From assembly GCA_018971945.1 (NCBI GenBank), contig JAGWZH010000017.1, positions 1 through 42,779 on the forward strand: 42,779 bases of DNA, in the 5' to 3' direction. The DNA comes from Alphaproteobacteria bacterium. GTDB taxonomy: Bacteria > Pseudomonadota > Alphaproteobacteria > Caulobacterales > Aquidulcibacteraceae. This document shows positions 1 through 8,145 of the stretch, one piece after another. The position numbers were made by a program, and so were the translations under genes. The notes under the pieces were generated by a model, which did no database searches, was not told where the DNA came from, and was given only the letters and a program-made list of their open reading frames with translations. Position 1 is the stretch's first letter. Each line of letters opens with the position of its first letter.

Positions 1-368
1 CGAAAGCCACCGGCACATGCAGGCCGATCCCAAGCTTTCGGCTGATCTCAACCTCCCGCAGCGCCCACGAGCAGAAGGCCCCGATGGCGCACAGGGTCAC
101 CACTTGCCAAATACCGCCTTCCTTCAGGGGAGCGAGGTTAAGCCCATAACTCTCCGCAGGCGGATCAATGCTGATCAGCCACACATTCCATGTGGGCCCA
201 AGCGCTGCGTCATACAAAATCAGCGCCGTCCCCAGAGCGGCGAAAAACGCCGTCGTGACGCCAAAAAAGCCGACATAAAACGGCCCGATCCAAAAGTCGA
301 AAAGGTCGCCGCCGATCAGCGTGCCGCCTCTCACCCGGTATTTTCGTTCAAAGCTGAGCAAAGCCATG
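1..368 (-). CDS. pufL: Photosynthetic reaction centre L subunit, 3' part missing
   Basis: The first 122 codons of the reaction centre L chain are present; the rest lies beyond the left edge. The translation begins [20 protein letters not shown] and continues with the family's [18 protein letters not shown] segment and the first membrane helix, followed by the [11 protein letters not shown] and DPPAESYGL periplasmic parts. L binds the special-pair bacteriochlorophyll and quinones together with M in the inner membrane. A Shine-Dalgarno sequence (GGAG, 9 bases upstream) supports the ATG. It is the last visible gene of the pufBAL arrangement; pufM would be expected just outside the window. Confidence 0.96.
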
Positions 369-514
369 GCCCGCATCTCCGCCGTCGCGGACTGGGCTGC
401 TCCTTGAGGGATCAGCCAGCCGTCATAAGCAACCGTCTTCGGCGACAGGCGAACGCTGCTTTGGGCAGCATCCGCCCAGCGCCTTTTTGTGTCCGATCCG
501 AGGATCGGCTCCCA
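369..514 (-). promoter_or_regulatory. pufA-pufL intercistronic region with RNA hairpins
   Basis: This 146-base gap between the LH1 and reaction centre genes holds inverted repeats on the transcribed strand. One is at 493-508 (CCGATC arms around a 4-base loop), and further short pairs (GCTGC/GCAGC, GGGC/GCCC) lie around 460-485. In Rhodobacter, hairpins in this position stabilise the upstream pufBA message and set the LH1 to reaction centre ratio. The hairpins are seen directly; the role is inferred from that precedent. Confidence 0.55.
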
Positions 515-703
515 TCAAGACAACGTGGAATCCACGTCCAGACTGATGGAAGCTGTCGGCGCAGACCGGTCGACCCCCTCGATCCAGTTGAAGCGATCGG
601 TGCTCAACAGGATGAAATGGATCAAAACGGCTAACGTGAACAGAAACACGGACAACCCAACCAGCACACGCCGGGGGTCGAACAGGAGCCAGATTTTCCA
701 CAT
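515..703 (-). CDS. pufA: Light-harvesting LH1 alpha polypeptide
   Basis: This 62-residue protein begins [17 protein letters not shown] and has the single membrane helix typical of LH1 alpha chains. The His in ALVIH-type context (here [17 protein letters not shown], His about residue 29) is the ligand of the bacteriochlorophyll a magnesium. It pairs with PufB to form the B875-type ring around the reaction centre. AAAGGAG overlaps the pufB stop codon and sits a few bases before the ATG, so the two genes are probably translationally coupled. The hydrophilic tail after the helix is fairly long for the family. Confidence 0.95.
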   Translation of the reverse strand: MWKIWLLFDPRRVLVGLSVFLFTLAVLIHFILLSTDRFNWIEGVDRSAPTASISLDVDSTLS

Positions 704-715
704 GGTGTTTCTCCT

Positions 716-889
716 TTAATAGCCGCCGACCCCGGGGAACCAGGGGCGCCAGAGCCAAACGAGCACGTGCGCGCCGATGGCAACCAGCGTGAACATGATC
801 CAGCTTCCCATGAACAGGCCATGGAACTCTTTGGCTTCTGCAGCTGTTAAACCAGATAGGGTTCCAGTACGGGCGTCTCTTTCTGACAT
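716..889 (-). CDS. pufB: Light-harvesting LH1 beta polypeptide
   Basis: This 57-residue LH1 beta chain reads [20 protein letters not shown] at its N-terminus. It continues [33 protein letters not shown]: one membrane helix with the bacteriochlorophyll-binding His in the [12 protein letters not shown] motif, plus a second conserved His in EFHGLF. A strong ribosome binding site (GGAGGG, 7 bases upstream) marks the ATG. It is the first puf gene after bchZ. No pufQ fits in the 164-base gap between them. Confidence 0.95.
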   Translation of the reverse strand: MSERDARTGTLSGLTAAEAKEFHGLFMGSWIMFTLVAIGAHVLVWLWRPWFPGVGGY

Positions 890-947
890 TACTTACCCTC
901 CGTTTCACTTTTGGAGTGATGCTGTGATTGAGCCCACAGCGAGGCTT

Positions 948-1007
948 GTTGTGGCGCGAAGCGCCACAACTCCCGTTGGCCCGGCGAGCGGGGGTCGGCC
1001 CCCCGCT
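948..1007 (-). promoter_or_regulatory. Two hairpins between bchZ and pufB
   Basis: Two strong inverted repeats lie in the bchZ-pufB gap. One spans 948-970 (10-bp arms GTTGTGGCGC, 3-base loop) and the other 987-1007 (8-bp arms AGCGGGGG, 5-base loop). Neither is followed by a T-run in the direction of transcription, so they are not typical intrinsic terminators. They may protect or separate the abundant puf message from the long crt-bch-puf transcript. The puf promoter in related bacteria lies near or inside bchZ; none could be located with confidence here. Confidence 0.5.
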
Positions 1008-1053
1008 CCAGCCAGACAAATCCATATTCGGAGCGAAGACGCGCAGCTTTCAT

Positions 1054-2502
1054 CTAGGCCCCCTGCTTCAAGGCGAGGCGCGCCGCGGCGAACCGCTCGC
1101 TGCTGACAGTGCTTTCCCCCGCAAGCCGCGCGGCTCTTTCCGCGGAGTCCCGCAGCCGTTTCGCCGCCGAGATTCGCACAAGCACAGGCTGCGACTCCAC
1201 CGCTTCGTCGAGAGCGGCTTTCGCGTCCGCATCCCACACAAGCTCCAAGTGCTTGCGCGCGGGCGTCGCCTGAGCTTTGTCCATCTGCCCCGCAAGCGGC
1301 AGGATATGGAACAGCGCATCAAACAGCGCGTTGCAGACCTCCTGCACCAGATAAGTCGCCCCCGCATAACCCATGAAAGGCGTGCCGGTGGCTCGTCTGA
1401 TGACGGCCCCAGGAAAACTTGCAGGGATGAAGCAAGCCCGAGAACCGAGCTCTGCCATATAGATGCGTTCATTGACGCTACCGAACATCACCAAAGGCGG
1501 GGCGTTAGAGAGCGCGGTCTGCACCGCCTCATTGTCCGGTTTCATCCCAGCCCGCCGACTAAACGAGAATGTGCAGGGCAGGCCCAAATCGCCCTCTAGG
1601 AAGGCCCGAACGCCGCGCGCATAGGTGTCGTTCGCCACGATTGCAAAGCTGGCAGTGCCAAAGAAATCTTGCGTGACGCTGCGCCACAAGTCCCAAATCG
1701 GCTTGATGGTGGTGTGTTTTTCCCTCTCGATGAAGGGCTCCGGATCAATCCCCAAGAGCTCCCCAAGCGATCTGAGGAAGGCTGTTGTGGATCCAAGCCC
1801 GATCGGCGCCTGCAGATAGGGCCGCTCCAAGGTCTCGCAAAGCTGTCGGCCAAACTCGCGATAGAGGCAGACATTTACTTCCGCCTCCGCAAGTTTTTTG
1901 ACATCCGCCAAGTGGCTTCCGAGAGGGAAGACCATATTGACCTCAGCGCCGACGCCTTCGATCAGCCGTCGGATCTCTGCGAGGTCGGACGGCAGATTGA
2001 ACATGCCATAGGTAGCGCCGATGATATTGACTTTGGGCTTGGCGCCTTCTTTGCGAGGCCGGAGCTTGGGAACCTTTCGCGAACCGAACTGCGTCCATAG
2101 CCAGGTCAAGGCCCGATCCGCGCTCTGCCACTGGTCTTCATCGATGGTCCGCGGCAGGAAGCGTTGGATATTGGTGCCCTCCGGGGTCACCCCGCCCCCG
2201 ATCATTTCCGCGATCGAGCCGGTCACCACCACGGCAGGCAAAGACGGATCCAGCGTCTTCCACGCCCGCTTCATCGCGCTTTCAGTGCCTGTTTGGCCAA
2301 GCTCTTCTTCGCCCAGCCCCGTGACGACGATGGGCAGTTCGTGCGGCGGCAGCGCGTCGGTGTAGTGCAGAACCGACGTGACGGGCAGATTTTCACATCC
2401 CACAGGCCCATCGATAATGACCTGAAGGCCCTTGATGGCGGTGAAGGCGTAAACCGCCCCCCAATAGCCGCCGGCTCGGTCGTGATCGAGGATCAGCGTC
2501 AT
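1054..2502 (-). CDS. bchZ: Chlorophyllide a reductase subunit Z
   Basis: BchZ (482 residues) is one of the two catalytic subunits of chlorophyllide oxidoreductase. This nitrogenase-like enzyme reduces the C7-C8 double bond of ring B on the way to bacteriochlorophyll a. The N-terminus [20 protein letters not shown] is family-typical, and Cys36 in GPVGCENLP is a probable 4Fe-4S ligand. The C-terminal segment [27 protein letters not shown] belongs to the small helical domain seen at the end of protochlorophyllide reductase B and BchZ proteins. The ATG overlaps the bchY stop in an ATGA junction. Confidence 0.97.
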   Translation of the reverse strand: MTLILDHDRAGGYWGAVYAFTAIKGLQVIIDGPVGCENLPVTSVLHYTDALPPHELPIVVTGLGEEELGQTGTESAMKRAWKTLDPSLPAVVVTGSIAEMIGGGVTPEGTNIQRFLPRTIDEDQWQSADRALTWLWTQFGSRKVPKLRPRKEGAKPKVNIIGATYGMFNLPSDLAEIRRLIEGVGAEVNMVFPLGSHLADVKKLAEAEVNVCLYREFGRQLCETLERPYLQAPIGLGSTTAFLRSLGELLGIDPEPFIEREKHTTIKPIWDLWRSVTQDFFGTASFAIVANDTYARGVRAFLEGDLGLPCTFSFSRRAGMKPDNEAVQTALSNAPPLVMFGSVNERIYMAELGSRACFIPASFPGAVIRRATGTPFMGYAGATYLVQEVCNALFDALFHILPLAGQMDKAQATPARKHLELVWDADAKAALDEAVESQPVLVRISAAKRLRDSAERAARLAGESTVSSERFAAARLALKQGA

Positions 2503-4034
2503 GTTCCCACCGCCTCCTCTGCCGCTTTCGAGGCAGCCAACGCTTTCGCGTATTTCGCCTTGAACTCGGGCCGCGGTTGCGGCGTCTCTTCCCAGACCCC
2601 GGCTGTGTCCTCGGTCCCGACACCTTCGAAAAAAGCGTTCATGGCCGCAAAGCGGGAGCGATTGGCCAAGGCTGCGTTGATCACCATGGCGAGCGAGCCG
2701 GCCCCCGCAGCCCCCATCAGCGGACGCGCCGAGATGAGATTGGTGAAATAGAGCGCGGGGATCGCTCGTTCTTTCGCAAACTGGACCACGGGCGTCGTCC
2801 CGATGGCGAGATCGGGGGAGAACCGCTCCACCGCCGCGAGATCCTGCTCAAGGGAGGCGCGGAATTGGACCTGCGTCCCCCGCGCCTCAAGCCATAGACG
2901 GTCCGGCTCAGACCAAGGGGTCTGTGGACAGGCCGAGCCGACATAAGCGACCTCTGCCCCGCTCTCGATCAGAAGCCGCGCCACAAGCAGCTCTGAGCCC
3001 TCATAACCGCTGACAGTGACGCGGCCTCGGATCGGGGCGCGCGCCAGGGCCGCTTCGATGGGGGGCAGAGCTTTGGCCTTGGCCGCTTCCACCAAAGCCG
3101 GCGCGACGCCGCAGGCCCTGCCCACAGCCTCAAGCCAAGCTGCGGTGCCTTCCACGCCGACAGGCGCCGACCCAATGATTGGCCGCCCTGCAGTCTCGAA
3201 CTCGCGGATGGATGCGGTGAAATACGGATGGATGGCGGCCACGGCTGCGCAGTCGAGAGCGGCGTATAATTCGCGCCATTCCCGCACAGGCGCGACGGGT
3301 CCCACTGCAAGCCCCATGGGCTCAAGCAGCATCCCGACGCCCACCGGATCGGCGGGAAACATCTCCCCGAGAAGCGTCACACTGGGCCTGCTGGGCATGC
3401 TGGCAGGCGCCGCCACCGGCCCCGCCTCCGCCTCAAGCCGCGCATAGCGGAGCATGGCCCCGGTCAGCACATCCTTCGCTTCCGCGTGCGTCGGCACGCC
3501 GAAACCCGGCACATCGATGCCGATGATCCGGACTCCGTTGATCTCCTTAGGGAGCAATTGAAGCGGCACCCCTGACGCCGTCGGCACGCAGAGATTGGTC
3601 ACAACGATGGTGTCATAAAGAGCAGGGTCTGCGAGCTTGAAGACGGCGTCCCTGATGTCTTCAAAAAGCTTCCCTGTGACCAAGGTCTCCGAGTTGAACG
3701 GAACATAACCTACCGTCCGTCTCGCTCCATAGAAATGCGAGGTGAAGGTTAGCCCGTAGACACAGCAGGCCGAACCCGAGAGGACAGTCGCGGTCCGTCT
3801 CATCCTTAAGCCTACCCGCAAAGAACCGAAAGCTGGACACATGCTCTGCGGCTGATCATGGGGGCCTTTGGGATAATCCACAGCATATTGATCAAGAATG
3901 TCGGAGGCGCCGGCCGCCCGCGCCGCAGCGTCCAGGACCGCAGCGCCGCCATGACATCCGCCTGCGGCGCTGTCTTGAAAGTCCGGCGCCCCAGCCTCCT
4001 GTGGAGATCCCTGCACGCTGCGTTCCTCGCTCAT
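2499..4034 (-). CDS. bchY: Chlorophyllide a reductase subunit Y
   Basis: BchY (511 residues) pairs with BchZ to hold the inter-subunit 4Fe-4S cluster and the chlorophyllide-binding site. Candidate cluster ligands are Cys66 (QSMCPAFGS), Cys90/Cys91 (GSACCVYGL) and Cys149 ([12 protein letters not shown]). The C-terminal half has the nitrogenase-component-1-like motifs [19 protein letters not shown] and [30 protein letters not shown]. The gene starts 6 bases after the bchX stop and ends in a 4-base overlap with bchZ, so the three subunits are made from one message. Confidence 0.97.
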   Translation of the reverse strand: MSEERSVQGSPQEAGAPDFQDSAAGGCHGGAAVLDAAARAAGASDILDQYAVDYPKGPHDQPQSMCPAFGSLRVGLRMRRTATVLSGSACCVYGLTFTSHFYGARRTVGYVPFNSETLVTGKLFEDIRDAVFKLADPALYDTIVVTNLCVPTASGVPLQLLPKEINGVRIIGIDVPGFGVPTHAEAKDVLTGAMLRYARLEAEAGPVAAPASMPSRPSVTLLGEMFPADPVGVGMLLEPMGLAVGPVAPVREWRELYAALDCAAVAAIHPYFTASIREFETAGRPIIGSAPVGVEGTAAWLEAVGRACGVAPALVEAAKAKALPPIEAALARAPIRGRVTVSGYEGSELLVARLLIESGAEVAYVGSACPQTPWSEPDRLWLEARGTQVQFRASLEQDLAAVERFSPDLAIGTTPVVQFAKERAIPALYFTNLISARPLMGAAGAGSLAMVINAALANRSRFAAMNAFFEGVGTEDTAGVWEETPQPRPEFKAKYAKALAASKAAEEAVGT

Positions 4035-4040
4035 TGGCGC

Positions 4041-5030
4041 TCAAACCCTGTCATAGATGACTTCAAGCGAAGGTTTCTCGGAGAAGACGCCGCCTCTCAT
4101 GTCAGCCTGGGTTGCGGGGCGCAGCACCACCTCGCCGCCAACCTGGTCAGGCGCAAAGAGCCCCAAAAGCCCCTCCTGGCTGAGTGGCTTGGGCCGCACC
4201 GGCGGAGCCTCCGCGACATTTGTCGCAAGCGTCTCAAAGAGCGCGCCCCAGCGGTCGCCAGGACGCCCGATTATCTGATAATTGGCCGATTTCCGACGAA
4301 TGTCTTCGTCTGCAGGAATAGCCGAAAGCACAGGAATTCCCACGGCTTCGGCGAAGGCATGCGCCTCCCCTGTGCCATCGTCTTTGTTGATAAGCATGCC
4401 CGCGACGCCGACATTGCCGCCGAGCTTGCGAAAATACTCCACCGCCGAACAGACATTGTTGGCGACATAGAGCGACTGAAGATCGTTTGATCCGACCACG
4501 ATCACTTTTTGGCACATGTCTCGGGCGATCGGCAGACCGAACCCGCCGCACACCACGTCGCCTAAAAAATCGAGAAGCACATAGTCAAAGCCCCAATCGT
4601 GGAACCCAAGCTTCTCCAGCAGCTCAAAACCGTGGATGATGCCGCGACCGCCGCAGCCGCGGCCCACCTCTGGCCCTCCGAGCTCCATGGCGAAGACCCC
4701 GTCCCGGACAAAACAGACGTCCTCGATTTTGACGTCTTCGCCCGCGAGCTTCTTCTTCGCCGAAGTCTCGATGATGGTGGGGCAGGACTTGCCGCCAAAA
4801 AGGAGCGAAGTCGTGTCGGACTTTGGATCGCAGCCGATCAACAACACCCGTTTTCCCTGCTGCGCCATCATATAGCTCAGATTGGACAACGCGAAGCTCT
4901 TGCCGCTCCCGCCCTTGCCGTAGATCGCGATGATTTGGGTTTGCTTCGTGACCTCGCCGACGGCGATGGGATCGGGCTCCATCTGAGCTTCTTCCAGAAG
5001 CGCTCGGCGATCCAGCAGCGTGACGGTCAT
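4041..5030 (-). CDS. bchX: Chlorophyllide a reductase iron protein X
   Basis: BchX (329 residues from the chosen start) is the ATP-dependent, NifH-like reductase that passes electrons to BchYZ. It has the P-loop GKGGSGKS at residues 38-45, CDPKSD at 67-72, and the two cluster cysteines Cys126 (GRGCGGRG) and Cys161 (VVCGGFG) that bridge the dimer with a 4Fe-4S cluster. An ATG five codons upstream also exists. The ATG at 5030 is preferred because it overlaps the bchC stop as ATGA, matching the other junctions of this operon. Confidence 0.97.
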   Translation of the reverse strand: MTVTLLDRRALLEEAQMEPDPIAVGEVTKQTQIIAIYGKGGSGKSFALSNLSYMMAQQGKRVLLIGCDPKSDTTSLLFGGKSCPTIIETSAKKKLAGEDVKIEDVCFVRDGVFAMELGGPEVGRGCGGRGIIHGFELLEKLGFHDWGFDYVLLDFLGDVVCGGFGLPIARDMCQKVIVVGSNDLQSLYVANNVCSAVEYFRKLGGNVGVAGMLINKDDGTGEAHAFAEAVGIPVLSAIPADEDIRRKSANYQIIGRPGDRWGALFETLATNVAEAPPVRPKPLSQEGLLGLFAPDQVGGEVVLRPATQADMRGGVFSEKPSLEVIYDRV

Positions 5031-5965
5031 GCGCAAGCGCTCCAATCCAGAACCATTTTAAGACACCGCGAATCGGAAAAAGCAGCGCGATAGGCCGCTT
5101 CCGCTTCCGAAGCCGCTTGACGATGGGTAATCAGCCCGGAGAGCAAGAGCCGCCCTTCCCGAATGAGCGCGATGGTCGCTTGAAGGTCCTCCGGCGTCCA
5201 TTCCGCCGCGATCCGCAAGCGCGCCTCCCGCATAAAGGCCGGGGGGAAAGCGAACTGCAGAGGCTGATGATAGAAGCCAGCGAGCACGACCTCGCCGCCT
5301 TTCGCGAGTCTACCGATCCATTGATCCAAGAGCCCGTGAGCGCCGCTGGCGTCTAGAATGACGCGATAATCCGAGCGCCGATCATCATCTGGGTCGATGA
5401 CCCGATACCCCTCTCCGCCCGATCGACGAAGAGGGTCGATCTCCCACACAATGGGCGCGGCGTAGCCCTCAGCGATCGCGATCCGCGCCAGGAGCCGTCC
5501 AAGAACCCCATGACCGACAATCACGTCAGGGGGCGCTGACCCGGCCGCGATCGCGTGCCGCGCGGTGGCGGCGAGCGCAATCAACACGCCGGTCTCCTCC
5601 ACGCCCTCCGGCAGAGCCGTCGCCCGGACGCTCGGCGCGATGATTCGCCGCGCCGCCCCTCCGAAAAGGCCCCGCGCCCCCACAAAGGCGGTCGACCCCG
5701 GCACAAACACGGTTTCCCCGATCCGGCTTCGGCTTTCCCCTTGAGCGTCAACGATCCGGCCGACCGCCTCATAGCCAGGAACCAAGGGATAGCCCATGCC
5801 AGGGAACGGCGGCATGGCGCCCGACCACATCAGCCGCTCGGTGCCCGCGCTGATGCCGCTGAACGCCACATCCACCACGACCTCGTCGTTCCCGGCGGGC
5901 TGCAGCGCAAGACGGCGCAACGCAACCTGCTCTGGACCGTCAAGAACCACCGCAAGCGTATCCAC
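5027..5965 (-). CDS. bchC: 3-hydroxyethyl bacteriochlorophyllide a dehydrogenase
   Basis: BchC (312 residues) oxidises the C3 hydroxyethyl group to acetyl, a late step to bacteriochlorophyllide a. It is a medium-chain dehydrogenase-like protein; visible family segments include DTLAVVLDGPEQVALRRLAL, GYPLVPGYEAVGRIV and DVIVGHGVLGRLLARIA (dinucleotide-binding loop). The reading frame extends upstream, but a GTG at 5965 is chosen because GGAGG lies 6 bases before it and homologues begin at this point. The longer frame would run through the putative PpsR operator upstream. Confidence 0.93.
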   Translation of the reverse strand: MDTLAVVLDGPEQVALRRLALQPAGNDEVVVDVAFSGISAGTERLMWSGAMPPFPGMGYPLVPGYEAVGRIVDAQGESRSRIGETVFVPGSTAFVGARGLFGGAARRIIAPSVRATALPEGVEETGVLIALAATARHAIAAGSAPPDVIVGHGVLGRLLARIAIAEGYAAPIVWEIDPLRRSGGEGYRVIDPDDDRRSDYRVILDASGAHGLLDQWIGRLAKGGEVVLAGFYHQPLQFAFPPAFMREARLRIAAEWTPEDLQATIALIREGRLLLSGLITHRQAASEAEAAYRAAFSDSRCLKMVLDWSACA

Positions 5966-6014
5966 GCGCAACCTCCGCGAGGGCAAGAGCCGGCGAATTT
6001 GCCACTGCTTCGGG

Positions 6015-6032
6015 TGTAAGGTTAAATAGACA
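6015..6032. promoter_or_regulatory. PpsR/CrtJ-type operator upstream of bchC
   Basis: TGTAAGGTTAAATAGACA matches the TGT-N12-ACA palindrome bound by the redox/light repressor PpsR (CrtJ). A second, imperfect copy begins at 6041 (TGTCAATC, with ACG instead of ACA). Together they form a tandem arrangement, as expected for cooperative PpsR binding, and 6041-6046 also provides a TTGACA hexamer on the minus strand. The site lies between crtF and the bchC start, so it would control bchC-bchX-bchY-bchZ and the readthrough into puf. Confidence 0.7.
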
Positions 6033-6082
6033 CAACGTAGTGTCAATCAAAATCAACGCCCTGTGCGCTTTTCGAGCCGGGG

Positions 6083-7198
6083 TCATGCCCCGGCGACAAG
6101 CACCCGGAGCAGCATCGGGCTGCGCGTCGAGGGCATGGAAAACCGCCGGAAGCCGGCCTCCCGGAGGAAGGCTTTCAGTTCGGCTGGACGTCGTGCGCGC
6201 CCCCGTCCCATGGCGAGAAGATAAAGCCCGAAATAGGCGTCGCTGACCGGATCGGGTTTGGGCGCCGCAGACATGGGCTCGGCGATCACCAGCCGCCCCC
6301 CCGGGGCCAGAGCCTGTCGGATGCGATGCAGAATCGCCCGCACGCCGGCGTCGTCATGGTCGTGCAGGATGCGGACCAGGGTGATGAGATCGAAGCCCTC
6401 TGGCAGCGGCCCCGCCAGAAAATCGCCGCCAAAGCTTTGCGCCCGACCCCGCAAGCCTTGCGCGTCGAAATTGGCTTTAGCGCGGGCCGCCACCGCCGGC
6501 AGATCGAACACAGCGACGCTGAGTTTCTGCGCGGCACGCGCCGCTGCGGCCGCGAACACCCCTTCCCCGCCGCCGACGTCCAGAAGCCGCCGATGCCGCC
6601 TTGGATTGTACGCCGCCAGCACGTCCGCAGCCACGCCGGGCTGCGTCGCGGCCATCAGCGCGCTGTAGGGCGAGACTTCCTCTGCTTGGCTGTCGCTGGC
6701 GTTTTCCGCCGCCGCGTAGGGCCAAAAGGCTGAGAGCCCCTTTGCGCCGCCGCCGGCTCGCAAGAGCGCGACGGGATCGACCAGGTCCGCGTAGAAAAGC
6801 CCGTGATGGGCGATCATTTGCCGCAAGCCTGGGTTTCCCAGGAGCACAGCCCCGGTCGGCCCGAGGCCGAACCGGCCCTCGGCTCGCTCCTCGACGAGCT
6901 CCAGCGCTGCTGCAGCCCGCAAAAGCCGCAGGGCGCTGTCTTCTGGCATCGCCCAAAGATCCGCCAGAGCAGGGGGCGATTGCGGGCTGTTCGCCAGGGT
7001 CTCGAGCGCCTTCAATTGGACGCAGGCGAGCACGATCTGGGAGTACACAAACCCCGCCACACGGTCAAAAAGAGCTGCTGTGCGTTGATGGGCGATGCGC
7101 CTTGTGAGCGGGAAGTCCGCCGCCCAGCGTTGAAAGCCCGGCTGCGCCAAAAGACGGTTTCGAAACCCGCTCCAACCGCTCGACAACAAAGACGACAC
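6083..7198 (-). CDS. crtF: Hydroxyneurosporene/demethylspheroidene-type O-methyltransferase
   Basis: CrtF (371 residues) uses S-adenosylmethionine to methylate the C1 hydroxyl of acyclic carotenoids, giving methoxy groups as in spirilloxanthin. The family-typical N-terminus (AQPGFQRWAADFPLTRRIAHQRTAALFDRVAGFVYSQ, in part) precedes the SAM-binding motif DVGGGEG at 207-213. ILHDHDD and the PGGRLVIAEP segment, typical of class I methyltransferases of this group, follow. The start is a GTG directly abutting the crtE TAA stop, with no clear ribosome binding site, which implies coupling to crtE translation. Confidence 0.95.
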   Translation of the reverse strand: MSSLLSSGWSGFRNRLLAQPGFQRWAADFPLTRRIAHQRTAALFDRVAGFVYSQIVLACVQLKALETLANSPQSPPALADLWAMPEDSALRLLRAAAALELVEERAEGRFGLGPTGAVLLGNPGLRQMIAHHGLFYADLVDPVALLRAGGGAKGLSAFWPYAAAENASDSQAEEVSPYSALMAATQPGVAADVLAAYNPRRHRRLLDVGGGEGVFAAAAARAAQKLSVAVFDLPAVAARAKANFDAQGLRGRAQSFGGDFLAGPLPEGFDLITLVRILHDHDDAGVRAILHRIRQALAPGGRLVIAEPMSAAPKPDPVSDAYFGLYLLAMGRGRARRPAELKAFLREAGFRRFSMPSTRSPMLLRVLVAGA

Positions 7199-8068
7199 TT
7201 AAGCGGCGTTTCTGGCCAATTGTTTCGGCACGAGCCGCGCCGCCTGCATCCGCACGATTTCCCGCAAGGCTTTCGCCCCGGGGCATGCCGGCACCGAGGC
7301 GGCCGCCTCCGCCACAAGCGCGTCGAGCCTGTCGGCGGCCCCCTGCAAACCCAGTTCGCGCGCCGCGCTCGGCCGACTTAAGGCGACGTCTCGTCCGGCG
7401 CTTTTGCCGCTCTCTTCTTCAGAGGCCATGGCGTCAAGCAGATCGTCGGCCACTTGATAGGCGGCGCCAAGCCTGTCGCCGAGAGCCCGCCAGGGGCCGG
7501 GGTCGGCGCCGGCCGCGATCGCCCCGGCCATCGTGGAGGCCATGAACAACGCCCCGGTCTTGGCGCTATGATAGGCTTGCAGGCTGGGCGTCGGCTCCTG
7601 TTCCCAGGCCTGGCCCGCGACGATGCCCGCAGGCGCTCCAACCCCGCGCGCCACCGCTCCCAGAAGCGCTGGAAGCCGCAGCGGCCGCTCCGCTCCGGCT
7701 TTGGCGATTGTCTCAAACGCGAGCACGATCAAGGCGTCGCCCGCCAAGAGCGCCGTCGGAACGCCAAACTGGCGATGCACACTGGGCAGTCCCCGACGCA
7801 GGTCCGCATCGTCAAAGCAAGGCAGATCGTCGTGCGCCAGGGACGCGCAATGCAGCAGCTCCACCGCGCAGGCCGCAGCGTCGGCGAGCGCGGGCGCATC
7901 GTCCCCGCAGGCGGCGGCCACGGCCAAAAGAAGCGAGGGACGGACCCGCGCGCCTCCAGGAAACACGGCATACTCCAACGCCGCGGCGAGCAGCGGAGGA
8001 ACAGGCCCTGCCAGCGCCTCATCCAGCGACGCGCGCAGGGCGGTCTCGATACGGGCGGTGAAAGCCAT
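7199..8068 (-). CDS. crtE: Geranylgeranyl diphosphate synthase
   Basis: CrtE (289 residues) makes the C20 precursor of carotenoids and of the bacteriochlorophyll phytyl tail. The two aspartate-rich motifs are visible: DDLPCFDD at 80-87 and DDLLD at 208-212. The GGARVRPSLLL segment near residue 38 binds isopentenyl diphosphate. The frame is open further upstream, but the ATG at 8068 has a GGGAG site before it and matches the family start; the upstream extension would cross the PpsR-type operator. It is the promoter-proximal gene of the crtEF-bchCXYZ-puf series. Confidence 0.95.
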   Translation of the reverse strand: MAFTARIETALRASLDEALAGPVPPLLAAALEYAVFPGGARVRPSLLLAVAAACGDDAPALADAAACAVELLHCASLAHDDLPCFDDADLRRGLPSVHRQFGVPTALLAGDALIVLAFETIAKAGAERPLRLPALLGAVARGVGAPAGIVAGQAWEQEPTPSLQAYHSAKTGALFMASTMAGAIAAGADPGPWRALGDRLGAAYQVADDLLDAMASEEESGKSAGRDVALSRPSAARELGLQGAADRLDALVAEAAASVPACPGAKALREIVRMQAARLVPKQLARNAA

Positions 8069-8088
8069 GCGCCTGCTCCCGACTGAAG

Positions 8089-8106
8089 TGTCATAGCATT
8101 TGGACA
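8089..8106. promoter_or_regulatory. PpsR/CrtJ-type operator between crtE and crtD
   Basis: TGTCATAGCATTTGGACA fits the TGT-N12-ACA PpsR consensus exactly. It lies in the 77-base gap between the divergent starts of crtE (minus) and crtD (plus), so one bound repressor could control both carotenoid transcripts. The site is seen in the sequence; regulation by PpsR is inferred because no ppsR gene lies in the window. Confidence 0.7.
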
Positions 8107-8145
8107 CAAAGAAATGTACAGTCAATCGAAAGAAGGGGTGCGCCC

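Noticed and set aside
948-970. TGT...ACA match inside the bchZ-pufB hairpin as a PpsR site
   Set aside because: The spacer is 13, not 12, and the match is explained by the perfect hairpin.
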